From: Muscardinus avellanarius
Lineage: Eukaryota > Chordata > Mammalia > Rodentia > Gliridae
Reading direction: 5' to 3'
DNA length: 64,000 bases
Assembly: GCA_963383645.1 (NCBI GenBank)
Contig: OY726560.1
Coordinates: 68,635,023 to 68,699,022, forward strand
The position numbers and the translations under genes are program-made. Position 1 is the stretch's first letter; each line of letters opens with the position of its first letter. The notes below the pieces were generated by a model, which ran no database searches, was not told the DNA's origin, and saw only the letters and a program-made list of their open reading frames with translations. Below are positions 48,920-60,859 of this stretch, one piece after another.

Positions 48920-49800
48920 CTCTGATACATTCCAAACCCTTTTACCACTTAGCATGTTGTCCAGAATTCCCGGGCATGTGTGGCAGGAGCAGACCACTCT
49001 TGGGGAGATTTCCTCAAAAGTTCAAGGTGGATTGGACTGGATCTGTCTCCCCCTCCAAATACTGGTCACTACCGCTGCCACTGCTGCCACCACCATCTCG
49101 GTTCTCTCCTGAACACCTTTCCCACATGGCATGTTTTCCAGAATTCTCAAGCATGTGCATCAGTAGCAGTCTACCTTTGGGGAGATTTCTTTAAAATTTT
49201 AAGTTGGATTGGATTGGATCTCTGCCTCTCCCAAATACTGGCCATCGTTGCCACTGCCACTGCCATCTCAGTTCTCTTCCAAGCACCTTTTTCACACAGC
49301 ATGTTGTCCCAAATTCCTGAGCATGTACAACAGTAACATCCTACCTTTGGGAGATTTCTTGAAAAGATCCAGGTGGACTGGATCAGAACTCTGCCTCTCC
49401 CAAATAGTGGCATCTGCCACCGCTGCTAACACCTCAGTTCTCTCCCAAACACTTTTCCCACACAGCAAGTTGTCTAGAATTCCTGAGCATGTGCAGCAGT
49501 AACAGCCTACCTTTGGGGCAATTTCTTCAAAAGTTCAAATTGGATTGGATCAGATCTGTACCTTTCCCAAATACTGGCTGCTGCTGCCCCTGACACCTCC
49601 ACCTTCCTCCTGGTTCTCCACTGAGCACCTTCCTTACATGGTACAATGTCCAGAATTCCTAAGCATGTGCAGCAGGAGCAGTCCCCCTTCTCAGAGATGT
49701 TTTTCCCAAAAGTTCAAGGTGTATTGCATAGGATTTGTCTGCATCTCCTGAATCCTGACTACCGCCACCACCATCTTGACCCCTCTCCAATATTTTTAAT
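48920..49800 (-). repeat. Five ~170-bp tandem monomers (L1 5'-UTR-like)
   Basis: The landmark gttctct recurs at about 49,101, 49,271, 49,437 and 49,613, giving spacings of 170, 166 and 176 bp. Each unit contains an nnATGGTGGCGG-like segment, a CAGTATTTGGGAGAGGCAGA-like segment, ATCCAATCCAA and TGCACATGCT...GAATTCT. Rodent L1s are known for 5' UTRs made of ~200-bp promoter monomers; these look analogous. Divergence between units is moderate. Confidence 0.7.
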
Positions 49801-49803
49801 AAG

Positions 49804-50204
49804 AGAAGACAGTATGTGTGCTTTGAAGAGGTGAGATCGAGTACTCAGGAGCAATGAATTTTATCTCCCCTCCACGAGTGGAGGCCACAGGCTCACCACA
49901 TAGAGCAGGATCTGCTGTTCTGAGAACATCATGACCCCCAGTGCAGCATAGAGGAGCATAGTGGCCAGGCGCACTGAGTTCTCTGGGACAGGCAGCTGGG
50001 CTTCCCGCCCGGCACTGCTGGGCTCGCTCTACTAGGCCCAGATCACTTTTCTTACAAGGTATGTTCTTAAGAGTTTCCCAGCATGTGTGGCTGAAGCGGT
50101 CTTTTCTCTAATCTCTGGGATGCTCTTCCAAAAATCACTTTTCTTGCATGGTGGGCGCATCCTTGTCATCTTGCTTCTAATTCCGCCATTATCCACTCTC
50201 TCTC
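49804..50204 (-). repeat. A unit, copy 2, plus a diverged monomer
   Basis: 49,804-50,040 is the second copy of the A unit seen at 48,680-48,919. 50,041-50,204 resembles a diverged monomer: a cttttcttacaaggtatgtt stretch and an agcatgtgtggc stretch match the corresponding monomer parts. Confidence 0.5.
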
Positions 50205-50368
50205 CTGTATTCTAGATAGGAAGTCACAGCTGGAAATGTCTCCTTAAGTTATCCCAATCAGATTTTAAACCAAAATCTATTATCCAGGGCTTCTCCGATG
50301 AATACATGTTCTTTTCGGCGGCTGCGATTGCCACTGTGACCGTAGCTGCCGCCATCTTGCCCCACCCA
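50205..50368 (-). promoter_or_regulatory. L1-type 5' leader with YY1-like start
   Basis: On the minus strand the element begins GGGTGGGGCAAGATGGCGGC, then CAGCTACGG and a GC-rich, CpG-containing tract. AAGATGGCGGC near the 5' end is the YY1-type motif of L1 5' UTRs, which positions transcription starts in human L1. The flanking target-site repeat abuts it directly, so it appears to be the true 5' end. Confidence 0.6.
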
Positions 50369-50499
50369 AATGCAAAATATTTTTAAAAGATTATAAGTAC
50401 ATGGATAAAAAACTTCATAAAATTTTTGGTGTAATTTTTGTAAGTCTGATTTATTCTTTGAAAATGAAGAAGTAGATATTCTTTGGCCTTTGCAGATCT

Positions 50500-50697
50500 G
50501 AGATCCTCAGATACTGAGGTTCTTAGGGGCATTCAATCCAACCTAAAATCCCAGCACTATTTTCTATTTTTTATTTTGAAACAGCATCTCATTGAGTTGC
50601 AAAGGGCCTCACTAAGTAGGCTGGCTGTGAATCCAGATTCTCCTGTCTCAATCTCCCAAATGCTGGGATTACAAGTGTACACCAGCACACCTGGCCA
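50500..50697 (-). mobile_element. B1-dID SINE, older and diverged
   Basis: Antisense; head ends accagcacacctggcc, tail degraded near 50,510. Confidence 0.75.
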
Positions 50698-50887
50698 GCA
50701 TGCTTTTATTTAATAAAAAAAATCACTCTTAGAAATTTCTCCAAAGGTTACAGCCTTGCTTAGTATGGCCCATCAGCAAGAAATACACCTACCTATACAC
50801 TAGTTACTTTACCCCAGGCCTACTCTTCTCAGAAAGCCTGCTCTCAGTGGCTGACCCACAAGAAGCTCAACTGTTCTGACCATAGAT

Positions 50888-51281
50888 TATGCTCTTACAG
50901 TTTGGATCCTAAATGTCCCTGAAAGGACATGTGTTGAAGGCTTGGGCACCAGCCTATGGCACTATTAGGAGGTGATGGGAGCCTTAGGCTGTGGGGCCTA
51001 GTAGAAAGAAGTTAGGGCATAGAGAGTGGGCCCTTAAAGGGAATATTGGAACTGTGGCCTCTTTCTCTTTGCTTCCTGGCCACCACTGATGAGCAGCTTT
51101 GCTCTGCCATGTGCTCTTCCTAACCATGATACTCTGTCTAACTGCAGGAGCAGAGTAATAGAGGCAAGTGACCATGGACTGAAGCACTGTGGTGAAACCA
51201 TGGGCCAAATACACCTTTTATTCTTTTAAGTTCTTCACCTCAGGTACTTTGGCACAGTGAAGGAAAACTAGCTAACACATA
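50888..51281 (+). mobile_element. MaLR-type solo LTR
   Basis: Starts ttacagtttggatcctaaat and ends cctcaggtactttggcacag...gctaacaca; includes tcctggccaccactgatgag and gaaaccatgggccaaataca. Same family as 29,655-29,968, with a longer middle part. Confidence 0.75.
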
Positions 51282-52617
51282 TTCCTTGTTATATGAATCT
51301 AGTTTCTCTTAATAATATCAGATGTTCATTAAGGGCTGGGATCATGTCTTAAAGTCCTTTATTACCTCCATAGTAACTATCACAATTCTGATTTCAAAAA
51401 TGTATAAAATGATGTGATTAAATTTTATAATAATTCAAATAATAAAAAGAATACATATGTGGTTAACTATAAAGTATTTTCATGTCTAACTGAAAATCAT
51501 GTAGATGGCTCTTGAACAAATTGGTTAATATAATACTTTAGGCCATATCAGAAGAAAGTCTACATTATTATGATTCAGTTTGAATGATGAAGTATTTCTT
51601 CTAAACTTTGAAGGTTTTGAGCAAATTATTTAAATTCTGGCAACTCACAAAAGAAAACTGGTAGAACACATAGTCCTCATAAGATAAATACATAAAATGT
51701 CTGAACTTGATAAGAATTTAAAACTAATTTACACATATGCATGACAAACTAATCCACACATTGGACTTGAGTTAGAGATTAAAGAAATAATGTGAACACA
51801 TAGTTAAAAGCTCTTCCTCACTACCCTATATTCTTTTGTAATACTATAAACTGTGATGGCCATTACATCAACAGTTGGAGTCAGGGAATCCTGTTTTAGA
51901 TTTATAAACACACATTTTTCTTAAAACTTCATCTTACATTCAGTGAAAAAAAATAGAATAGTGTGTATATTACTAGTCAATATGTTAAGCTTCAATATAA
52001 ATGATATAAAAAGAAGAAATTGCTTTTATTTTTCAGAAAATATTTGATGAAGTACTTTGGCACTAAGTTTCAGTTCTGCACATACTTTCATAATATTAGT
52101 TATAAATGGAGTACAAATATAAGATGGTTGCAGTTTATACTAAAGTTGAGATGGTTAACTCTGGGAAGCTTATATGAATTGGCCAATCTTGCTGATTTCT
52201 ATCTTTCTCCATTTATAAAGATGGGAAATGGCCAGTAATGCCTCATTGTATATAATTTATATACAGCAGCTGGAAAAAGAAGGGGAAAAGGGAGATTTGT
52301 GTCCATTAGAGAGGAAAGACCAACAACAAAATAAATAGGTAAAGTCAGGTCTCAGAACTCGGATCCTATTCCTTAAGTAATTTGTATAGAAAGGCTTCCT
52401 ACAGTAGTGAATTACTCTTAATAATATCCATTTAGCATGTTGTGCATGTTTTTGCAAACCAATAGTTTCAGTGCAAACTTTTTCAGTCTAACTGAGTCTA
52501 ACTCACATCCATACCATTTCCCTCTGTTTTTTGTTAGTGGCCTATGTACTCAATGCCTCCCTTAAAATAATTTTCATTATAAAATTCCACTCCTTTTCTC
52601 CTTTTTCTGATGAACTT

Positions 52618-52620
<3 letters not shown>
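51282..52620. other. AT-rich unique DNA
   Basis: No repeat or coding signal recognised. Confidence 0.45.
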
Positions 52621-52665
<45 letters not shown>

Positions 52666-52701
52666 GTGTGTGTGTGTGTGTGCGTGTGTGTGTGTGTGTG
52701 T
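52621..52701. repeat. (TA)n(TG)n microsatellite
   Basis: (TA)n 52,621-52,662 then (TG)n to 52,701, merging with an antisense SINE. Confidence 0.95.
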
Positions 52702-52889
52702 GGTACTGGGGGGGATTTTCTACCTCTGGCCTATACTCCCAGACCTATTTTATATTTTATTTGGAAACAGGGTCTCACTAAGTTGCTGAGAGCCTCACTA
52801 AGTAGATGAGGTTGGCTTCGAACCTGTGCAATCCTCCTGTGTCAGCCTCCCAAGAGCTGAGATTACAACTGTGTGCTACCACACCTGGC
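52702..52889 (-). mobile_element. B1-dID SINE next to (AT)n(GT)n
   Basis: Antisense dimer whose tail merges into the simple repeat at 52,621-52,701. Confidence 0.9.
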
Positions 52890-53469
52890 TCTTATATTTT
52901 TTTAATTATAGTTTCTTCTAGTCTGCAAATACCCCAACCCCAAACCCATTGAATAATTGTTATGCATTTGAATAAAAATGAGACCCATAATAGAAATCTT
53001 TTATGTACTACAGAATCCTGGTTAGGATATCCTTTGGATAAGATAAGCAGTGTGTAGTATTTTGAGAATAAATAATTTTGAGAATATTATTTATTTAATA
53101 TATAATGACATGTTTATTTAATAAATAATATTTTTGTTTGATACAAATTTTGAGAATCTCCTTACTACTATTTCCACCTGTATTATAGACTAGGTACCCT
53201 GAAATTTTTCTTTTTCCAAATAGCCAATAATTAAGATTAAGAGAAGGACAGGATGTCTTTAAATGCAAAGCTGAGAGAAAAGAGCTTTGAGAAAGTATGA
53301 AAAAGTGACCCAAAGGGAAAATCTACATCCAGTTAGGAAAGTGAGAGCAGATAAAGCAACTGCCCTAAGTGGATCAACACTTCCCCTGAGGCCCACAACC
53401 TTCAGCTTCAATAATACCACCAGTGAGTAGGAGATTGATGGTGTTAATGACCCTGACTACTCAGTATGT

Positions 53470-53930
53470 GCCCCTACTTTTTATTATGTGACTTTAGTAT
53501 TCTTCTCCTAAAGGTAGAATATATTTCCCTTCACACATGACTTGATTCAGCCAACAGAGTACTGGAAGATACTACATGCTGCTCATAAGCCTATATAGGC
53601 CTTCAGAGGCCACACGTTTTCACTGGATCTCTTGCATTTCTGCTATCACCTAGAGAATGTCATGCTTAGGAATGATACACTACTGGTCTTTAATAAAAGA
53701 CAAGAAGCACTTGGGCCAGATCTGAGTCACCTCAGATAGTCAGCTACCCTCCAGACACAGGAGAAAATTCAATGGAGATCTTTTGAGCTTATCTAACCAG
53801 GAGCTAGCATAAATCAGCAGAGCCCCAGAGTAGCAAGAACAAAAAATATCTATTTTATTAAACCACTCAGCTTTGGAGTAAATTTTTAGCCTACCATTAA
53901 CTGAGATGTAGTATTGCTAAATAAAAGACT
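53470..53930 (+). mobile_element. Probable MLT1/MaLR LTR remnant
   Basis: Contains ttgattcagccaacagagta, ctgctatcacctagagaatg and an end like ttattaaaccactcagcttt, in the order of old MLT1 LTRs. Diverged, assignment tentative. Confidence 0.5.
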
Positions 53931-54763
53931 AGATTACATGTCATTGGCTTTGAGATAACAGTGGTGGGTGGAGGTGTGAAATGGTAAAGAAATTATGATG
54001 GGAGATGAGAAAAATGGAAACCAGTGTTATATAGTATTAAAATACTTGGATACTTGGTAAAAACCATAATCTGTGGTAACCTGGAAGATAGAAATTGTAC
54101 CTAATCAACTTCAAAATTGAGTATGGATCTCCAGGAAAAATACTGCAAACACCATGTAATCTGTATAAACAAATATAAATATATGGGCTGAGGGTGTTTC
54201 TTCAAAAATTATTTGAGCTCTGGAAAATAACTGGCCAATTTTTAAGTCAAATTTAGAGAAAATGGTAAGCATCTGGTCAAATTTTTCAGATCTAGCCTTT
54301 CCCTGACATTTAAAGATCTTAATTTAATATAAATCCTTGTACAAATCTTAAACTAATTACCCTTCCAAAAAAATTGGACTTCAAGGTAAAGAAGAAATCA
54401 AGAATATGGCTATAAGAACCCTTATTAAAATGTCTGAAAAAATCAAGATGGCATTTATTAAGATTGTTTCATAATCCCTAAATATCAATAATTTCATCTA
54501 GAAAAAGAGGTTTATCTTGAAGAGAAATGTGAATACATTTTCTATACAAGAAAGAAAAAAAATCAAATATATAGGAAATATAATTTGAGATAGTTGGAAC
54601 TACCAAAAATATCAGCTGGGAGTAAAAGTGACTGGGACTATATTTTATATTCAATACATATAAAAATCCCTCTGAACCTCTTTTTTCTACAGTACTGGAG
54701 CAAGCTGAGAAAGCTGCTTAAGGCCATCTTTCCCAGTGCCCTCTTTAGGTTAATGAAAAAGTG
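53931..54763. other. Unique DNA 5' of the GGA repeat
   Basis: No repeat recognised. A short pyrimidine tract and cag at ~54,680-54,691 resemble a splice acceptor, but no supported exon follows. Confidence 0.4.
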
Positions 54764-54922
54764 GAGAAGGAGGAGGAGGAGGAGGAGGAGAAAAGAGGGA
54801 GGAGGGAGGAGGAGGAGGAGGAGGAGGAGGAGGAGGAGAAAGGAGGGAGGAGGAGGAGGAGGAGGAGGAGGAGGAGGAGGAGGAGGAGGAGGAGGAGGAG
54901 GAGGAGGAGGAGAAGGAGGAAA
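54764..54922. repeat. (GGA)n polypurine microsatellite
   Basis: About 155 bases of almost pure purine, mostly gga/gag triplets with gggagg and aaag interruptions. The strand is completely purine, so triplex/H-DNA structure is possible. Its open frames encode poly-Glu, poly-Gly/Arg and poly-Arg and are artefacts. Confidence 0.95.
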
Positions 54923-55788
54923 GCCAAGAACTATGCAAGAGCTGGAGATTCCCAGAAAATTCAGTTCCCAATACCTTGGGGCAATGAAGAAACACTCTGA
55001 CCTCCCCATCCCCATCCAATATCTTCAGAAAGACCTGATGATATTGGCTCAAGAGGATTTCAGAAACGGATATGAATCAGTGATTCCATAAGCCTCCCGT
55101 TATTCTCCTTTGCTAGTGGTAGTGTATAATAATAATAATATAGTTATTCCATGTTAGTCCTATTACATAATGGAAAAGAAGAAATAGAACTGTCATCATT
55201 TACATGTATTCATTATTTATAAAATGATCATAAAGTTTTAGAGACAAGTTATAAATTGAGTTCAGCAAGTTTACAAATATAACATAAAATTTGTCATTTC
55301 CATTCCTATGTCATCAAATTTGAAAATATAACATATAAAATAGATGTCATGTTCCATAACAGCCAAAAACAAAGGTACCTAGAAACTAATTTCATAAAAA
55401 TTTGCAGAGTATATTTTAATTCAACCATATGTGTTTATTATAAAAACATCATGATATATAACTAAAATCTCTGAATTAAGTGTTCATAGAGACAGAAGAT
55501 TCAAAAATGTAAAGATGTCAATTTTACCTCATGGGTCTGAAGCACAATGCAATGCCAAACCCAAATAAAAAAACCGAAATAAGCGAATAGACAAATGGGG
55601 GTAAAACAGAGGACTTATGAGCAATCTGTGACATAAGAAGCATGCATATTGAAAATTATATATAATGAGTTTTTAATAAATGGCTTTAGGAAACATATTA
55701 CCCATTAGGATAAAGTATGTTTCAAATTTGTAGTATACTAAAAAAATAATTGAGGGTGGATTAAAGAGTTAAATGAGAAATACAAACA
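54923..55788. other. Unique AT-rich DNA
   Basis: Nothing recognised. Confidence 0.4.
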
Positions 55789-55796
55789 ATATACAT

Positions 55797-57138
55797 TTAT
55801 AAAACATAGCCTGTTCAACAAATGGTATTGGCAAAACTGGTTAATGTGCAGAAAATTGGAAATTAATCCCACTCTCTTACCCTGCACAAGAGTCAATTCA
55901 AGATGGATCAAATATTTGGATATTAAACCAGAGATCTTGAAGGTCCTTGAAGAGGACATACGTCCAACACTACAACACGTAGGCAAGATAAACACTTTCT
56001 CAACAAGACCCCAAAGGCACAACAAATTAAAAGGCGATTCAATACATGGGATTGCATGAAACTGAAGAGCTTCTGTTTAGCAAAGGAAACTGTCAAGAAC
56101 CTCAACCGAGAGCCAACAGAATGGGAGATTTTTGCCACTTACACCTCCAATAGAGGACTAATATCTAGAATATATAGAAAACTCAAGAAATTCAACACTT
56201 AAAAAAAATCATCCAATAACAAAATGGGCAAGCAAACTAAATAGACACTTTATGAAAGAAGAAATTGAAATGGCCAATAATGCATGAAAAAATGCTCAAC
56301 ATCATTGGCAATCAGAGAGATGCAAATCAAAACTACCTGGAGATTTCACCTAATTCCAACTAGAATGGCAATCATTCAAAACACAAACAACAACAAAGGC
56401 TGACGATGATGTGGAGAAGTGAGAACTCTAAAACATTGTTGGTAGGATTCCAAATTAGTGCAACCACATTGGAAAATTGAGAAGAATGGGAACAGATCTA
56501 CCATTTGATCCAGCAATACCACTTCTGGGTATCTACCCAAAAGAAAGGAAACCAAACTACCAAAGTAATGCATGTGTATCTATGTTCAGAGCCGCACAAT
56601 TTACCATAGCCAAGCTATGGAACCAGACAAGATGTCCATCAACAGATGAATGGATTACAAAACTGTGAGATATGTACACAATGGAATTTTACTCAGCCAT
56701 TAAAAAAAAACTCAATTACATCATTTTCAGGGAAATAGATGGAACTGGAGGACATTATGCTAAGTGAGATTAGTCAGTCACAAAAAATAATAAATCAGAT
56801 GTTTTCCCTAATATGTGAAAGCTAAGGAGAATGGGTCATAGGGGGAATGCTAGATGAAAAAGGAAATCCTATAGAGGAGCAAACAAGACAACCTAAATGA
56901 GGGATGGGAGGGGGGAAGAAGTAAATTCTCTAAAACACACAATGTACTTAAATATATCGAAGTCAACCAACCACTAAGCCTAGCATGGGAAGGAGAGATA
57001 GGGAGGGAATGGGGTGGGAATTGGGTAGGGGTTAACTTGGTAATGTATACATGTATGTCCACACAAGTTTTTTACTCCAATATGATGTATGAATATAATG
57101 CACCAATAAAACATTAAAAAATAAATAAAATTTAAAAT
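55797..57138 (+). mobile_element. 5'-truncated L1 (3' 1.3 kb)
   Basis: C-terminal part of ORF2 from agcctgttcaacaaatgg through actcagccattaaaaaa, a G-rich 3' UTR and caccaataaaacatt then A-rich tail. atatacat flanks at 55,789-55,796 and 57,139-57,146. Many stops. Confidence 0.85.
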
Positions 57139-57259
57139 ATATACATATTTTTTTTCTTTTTTAAGATCTGGTATACAGAAGATACTCAATAAAAATTTAT
57201 AGAGTGGATGAAAGAATGACACAAGTTTGGAATATAATTGATTCAATAATTATCAACAA

Positions 57260-57965
57260 CATTAATCATCAAGGAAATATAAATCACAATCATAATATGA
57301 TACAAATTCACACCCATGGAAGGGTTGTAGTTTCAAAGATAATAATGAGTGAGGGCAAAGACATGGAGATAAAGGTATAAATGTAAAATGGCATCACCAC
57401 TGTTCAGCATATGGAGTTATTCTGGGATTTATAATTTCCATTCCTACATATATAACCAAGAGCAATGAAAACATATATCCACAAACTCATACATGACTTT
57501 ATAAAAACATTATTTGTAAAAATAAAAGGTGGAAAGAATTCAAGTGTCCACCAATCACCAATGAATGAATGAGTTTAAAAATGTGGTCTGTTCACACAAA
57601 TAAAAAATATCTGACAATAAAAATGAGTAAATTCCAGTGCTTCTACAACATGGATGAACCTTAAAAACATGTTAAATAAGACAGTCACAAAAGACTGTAT
57701 ATTGGATGACTTCATTTACATGAAGTTTCTAGAATAGATCTATAAAGACATAATAAAGTAGATAGTAGTTGTTTAATGCTGAAGAGCCAACGGGACTTAA
57801 GAGTGACTGCTAATGGGAATGGAGTTTCTTTTGGGGATCATGGAAATATTCTAAACATAGGTTATGGGGATGATTGTACAACTCAGTGACTACATTAAAA
57901 TTCATTAAACTGTATACTTTTAAAATGTTGAATTTAACTATACAGAAATCATATCTTAATATGGC
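57260..57965 (+). mobile_element. Ancient L1M-type 3' end
   Basis: Sense sequence with aggtggaaagaattcaagtg, tgaatgaatgagtttaaaaa, ggatgattgtacaactcagt and attaaactgtatacttttaa, the usual closing part of old L1M ORF2/3' UTR. Confidence 0.75.
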
Positions 57966-58369
57966 TGTTAGATTAATGCATTAAATCTGTTTTCTCATTC
58001 TTCCCTCTGATGGTAGAGTAAAATATAGCTTAGATTGATAAGATATTAGAAGCCAGGAAGTGAATATTTATTTCAAGTCTACCAAATATTTGAGTTGAGA
58101 ACATGAACAAATTACTTAGTGATTTTGTTTTTAGTTTTAGTCTTCATTTCCTTATTTACAAAAAAAAAGAAAATGAATAACCACTTAATCACACTACTGT
58201 GAGAACCAAATTAAAAAAAAAACCTATCAAAATATATCTAGGATACCTACCTGCCCTCATAGATGTCCAAAACTATCCCTTCTCTATTTATACAGCCTGC
58301 TTCCATGACTTAAAATTTGTTGTTTTATGATGAATACTTTTATACCAACACACAACTAGAATGAGTAAC

Positions 58370-59760
58370 ATAAATGTCGAAGGGCCAGAGGGACTACCCT
58401 TCACTTGCACACATGTTCATTAATTATCAACTCATGGGTAATTCATTTCCTATTTATCTTTCCCATGCTTCTTCCACATTCCCCTTTCCTGCACAGATTA
58501 TGTTAAAATAAATCTCATTCGCTATATCATCTGTAAATGGTCTAGTATGTTCTAAAAAGAGCACAGTGGCCTTTTAATAAGTAAATGTAATATCATTATC
58601 TTACCTAACCATAAATTCATAATAGTTCTTTAATATCAACAAATACTTAGTTTTCAAACTTCCCTGATTAATTCAGGGAAAGTACCTGCTTGTTTATACA
58701 AGCCAATTTCTAAGCAACACCCCATATATTATAACTAACAGTCTTTCAAGTTCAGTTGAATCTACAAATTCTCTTCCTCTATTTTTTCTCATAATTTTTT
58801 TTGTTCAAAAAACCTGAATTTTGTCCTGCAAGTTTTGCACCACTTGCATTTATCCCTTTGTATTCCATGGTGCTGTTGGAAAAGTTCCTTTGCCCCTATA
58901 ATTTCTGCAAATTAGTAGTTAGGTTTAGATGAAAGTTTGTTGTTGTTTCTGTCTTTGCCAATACTTCTTCAGAGAGAATGGTTTTAGTTTCATCTGGTGC
59001 ATAATGTCCCAGTGAATCTTCTTCAGTGATGTTGGCAACACTGATCATTTTGCTCAGAGCCATTAAGTCACCAACAGCTGCCAAATTATGACTATCTAAT
59101 TTTAAAATTCCATATTTATTTATTTACTGAAATACTTTTGTAAAGAGGAACATCCTATCATCAAATATTTGGTTACCCTAATAAAACTTGTATAGAAAAG
59201 GCAGACTAAAAGTTCTATTCATTATCCTTAGTTTTATCACTTTTTAAAAGTAATTTTGGACCCTTAATATTCTCCAAAGATCATTAATGAAGGGGTCTTT
59301 AGATGAACATATGGGTTTTAAGAGCTCTGATATAACTCACTGCACTGAAGTTATTCTTACTCTTTTCAGATTTTCTCAACTTTTCCTAGTGGAAGGCTAT
59401 TTTAGTTGGCTCCTCAGCTTTTTTGATATAGTCATAGCAGTCTTTGATAGAAGTTTTGCTCTGTGCTATGGTAAGTTATAGCTAATTTTTTGTGTGCATT
59501 TCCTGCTCCAGACCTGGAATCAGCTAATATTCCAAGGTATGTGAATTCCTTTTAATGTAGAATAATATTTACAGACTAGAATCTTGATATCAGAATACTA
59601 ATTGCTATTGAATTAAATAGTAAATAGTATAATAGAGTAAAGCTAAAAATGCTTTTAGAAAACATTTTTACATAATTCAGACTTATAGGAAAGTTGCAAA
59701 AAGAATCTTTTAAAAAATTTCTGTATACCCATCACCTGGATTACCCAAAAGTTATCCATG
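58370..59760 (-). mobile_element. Ancient L1M-type antisense fragment
   Basis: Matches known old L1M antisense landmarks in order: tctttaatatcaacaaatac, tcttctgcaaattagtagttaggt-like, atatttggttaccctaataa, agtcatagcagtctttgata, agacctggaatcagctaata, aggaaagttgcaaaaagaat. Its minus-strand open frame at 58,896-59,084 is part of this repeat. Confidence 0.7.
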
Positions 59761-59965
59761 TGATATATTGGCAATGTTGATTGATAGTTTGCATTATCAT
59801 TTTGTTTGAGTTTGATTTATAATTTACATGTTTGTAAATAGGTATGTATGTAGATATGTATATCTGTATAAACATATAAATTTTATACATATAAAATATC
59901 CTCTGAGCCACTTCTGGCATGATGTACCTTTTGTTTCTAAACACTTCAAAATATATGTATATATA

Positions 59966-60181
59966 AGCCAGGCGTGGTGGCGCATGCTTGTAATCCCAGC
60001 ACTTGGGAGGCTGAGACAGGAGGATCACACAGGTTCGAAACCAGCCTCAGGTACTTAGTGAGGCGCTCAGGAAACTTAGTGAGACCCTGTTTCCAATAAA
60101 ATATAAAATAGGTCAGGGAGTATAACCCAGAGGTAAAAAGCCTCTGGGTTCCACCCCCAGGACCACCAAAAAAAAAAAAAA
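59966..60181 (+). mobile_element. B1-dID SINE (long-middle type)
   Basis: Complete dimer ending ccaccaaaaaaa; atgtatatat lies on both sides (59,954-59,964; 60,181-60,190). Confidence 0.92.
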
Positions 60182-60190
60182 TGTATATAT

Positions 60191-60389
60191 CACCGGGCAT
60201 GGTGGCGCATACTTGTAATCCCCGCGCTTATGAAGCAGAGACAGGAGGATCATGCAGGTTCGAAGCCAGCCTCTCGCTGTGCTGGCTTAAGAGACCCTAT
60301 TTCCAAATAAAATATAAAATAGGTCTGGGAGTGTAGCCTGGAGGTAGCCTGGAGGTAGAAGGGTTTCATCCCCAGTACCACCAAAAAAA

Positions 60390-60406
<17 letters not shown>
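60191..60406 (+). mobile_element. B1-dID SINE (short-middle type)
   Basis: Second SINE in direct tandem with the previous one, with the duplicated gtagcctggaggtagcctgg in its tail. A tract 60,384-60,406 runs into (AT)n. Confidence 0.92.
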
Positions 60407-60452
<46 letters not shown>

Positions 60453-60532
60453 GGCTAATACTGTATATGGCTACAGTAATGATAATCAAGACCCATAATT
60501 AATAAGGGTATAATACTCATATATTTACCTTG

Positions 60533-60534
<2 letters not shown>

Positions 60535-60567
<33 letters not shown>

Positions 60568-60749
60568 TTTGATGGTACTGGGTTTCCTGGAAACCCTTTT
60601 ACCTCTGGGCTACACTCCCAGACCCATTTTTATATTTTTATTTGGAAACAGTTTCTCTAAAGCCAGTGAAGCTGGCTTGGAACCTGTGCGATCCTCCTGT
60701 CTCCAGCTCCGAAGAACGGGGATTACAAGCCTGCACCACCACGCCCAGC
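60535..60749 (-). mobile_element. B1-dID SINE with (TTTA)n
   Basis: Antisense short-middle dimer; accttgtt flanks at 60,527-60,534 and 60,751-60,758. Confidence 0.9.
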
Positions 60750-60859
60750 AACCTTGTTTAAATTTCACCAATTATCTGAATAATGCTGCTCAAAGCAAAA
60801 GAAAATCTTGAATCACAAGTGACATTCAATAATAAGTTTTTGCTTTCTTTAATTTGGAA

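Larger units (their letters stand above)
46312..50382 (-). mobile_element. Composite SVA-like non-autonomous retroelement with target-site duplication
   Basis: Seen, in minus-strand order: leader beginning GGGTGGGGCAAGATGGCGGC (50,368 downward), monomer-like and A-unit sequence (to ~49,800), about five ~170-bp monomers (49,790-48,925), a second A unit (to ~48,670), a 50-bp-unit VNTR (48,221-46,941), then the last ~370 bp of an L1 (46,940-46,575), a same-sense SINE (46,560-46,325) and an (AAAT)n tail. The 13-bp sequence aatgcaaaatatt occurs at 46,312-46,324 and 50,369-50,381/2, directly at the two ends. ORF1 and ORF2 are absent. Two SINEs inserted later at 48,229-48,660. Known: L1-mobilised insertions have such duplications and A-rich tails, and SVA has a promoter-like 5' part, a VNTR of 35-50-bp units and a retroelement 3' end. 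Inference: a composite element mobilised by L1. Alternative: an L1 that lost its coding region by deletion or splicing and carries an expanded VNTR. Confidence 0.65.

Noticed and set aside
54594..55091. 165-codon frame with poly-Arg and poly-Gly, plus antisense poly-Pro/Ser/Leu frames
   Set aside because: Product of the (GGA)n repeat, open in several frames on both strands; no splice or start context supports a gene.
58896..59084. 62-codon minus-strand frame starting MAAVGDLMAL
   Set aside because: Sits inside a recognisable ancient L1M antisense fragment and shows no splice sites.
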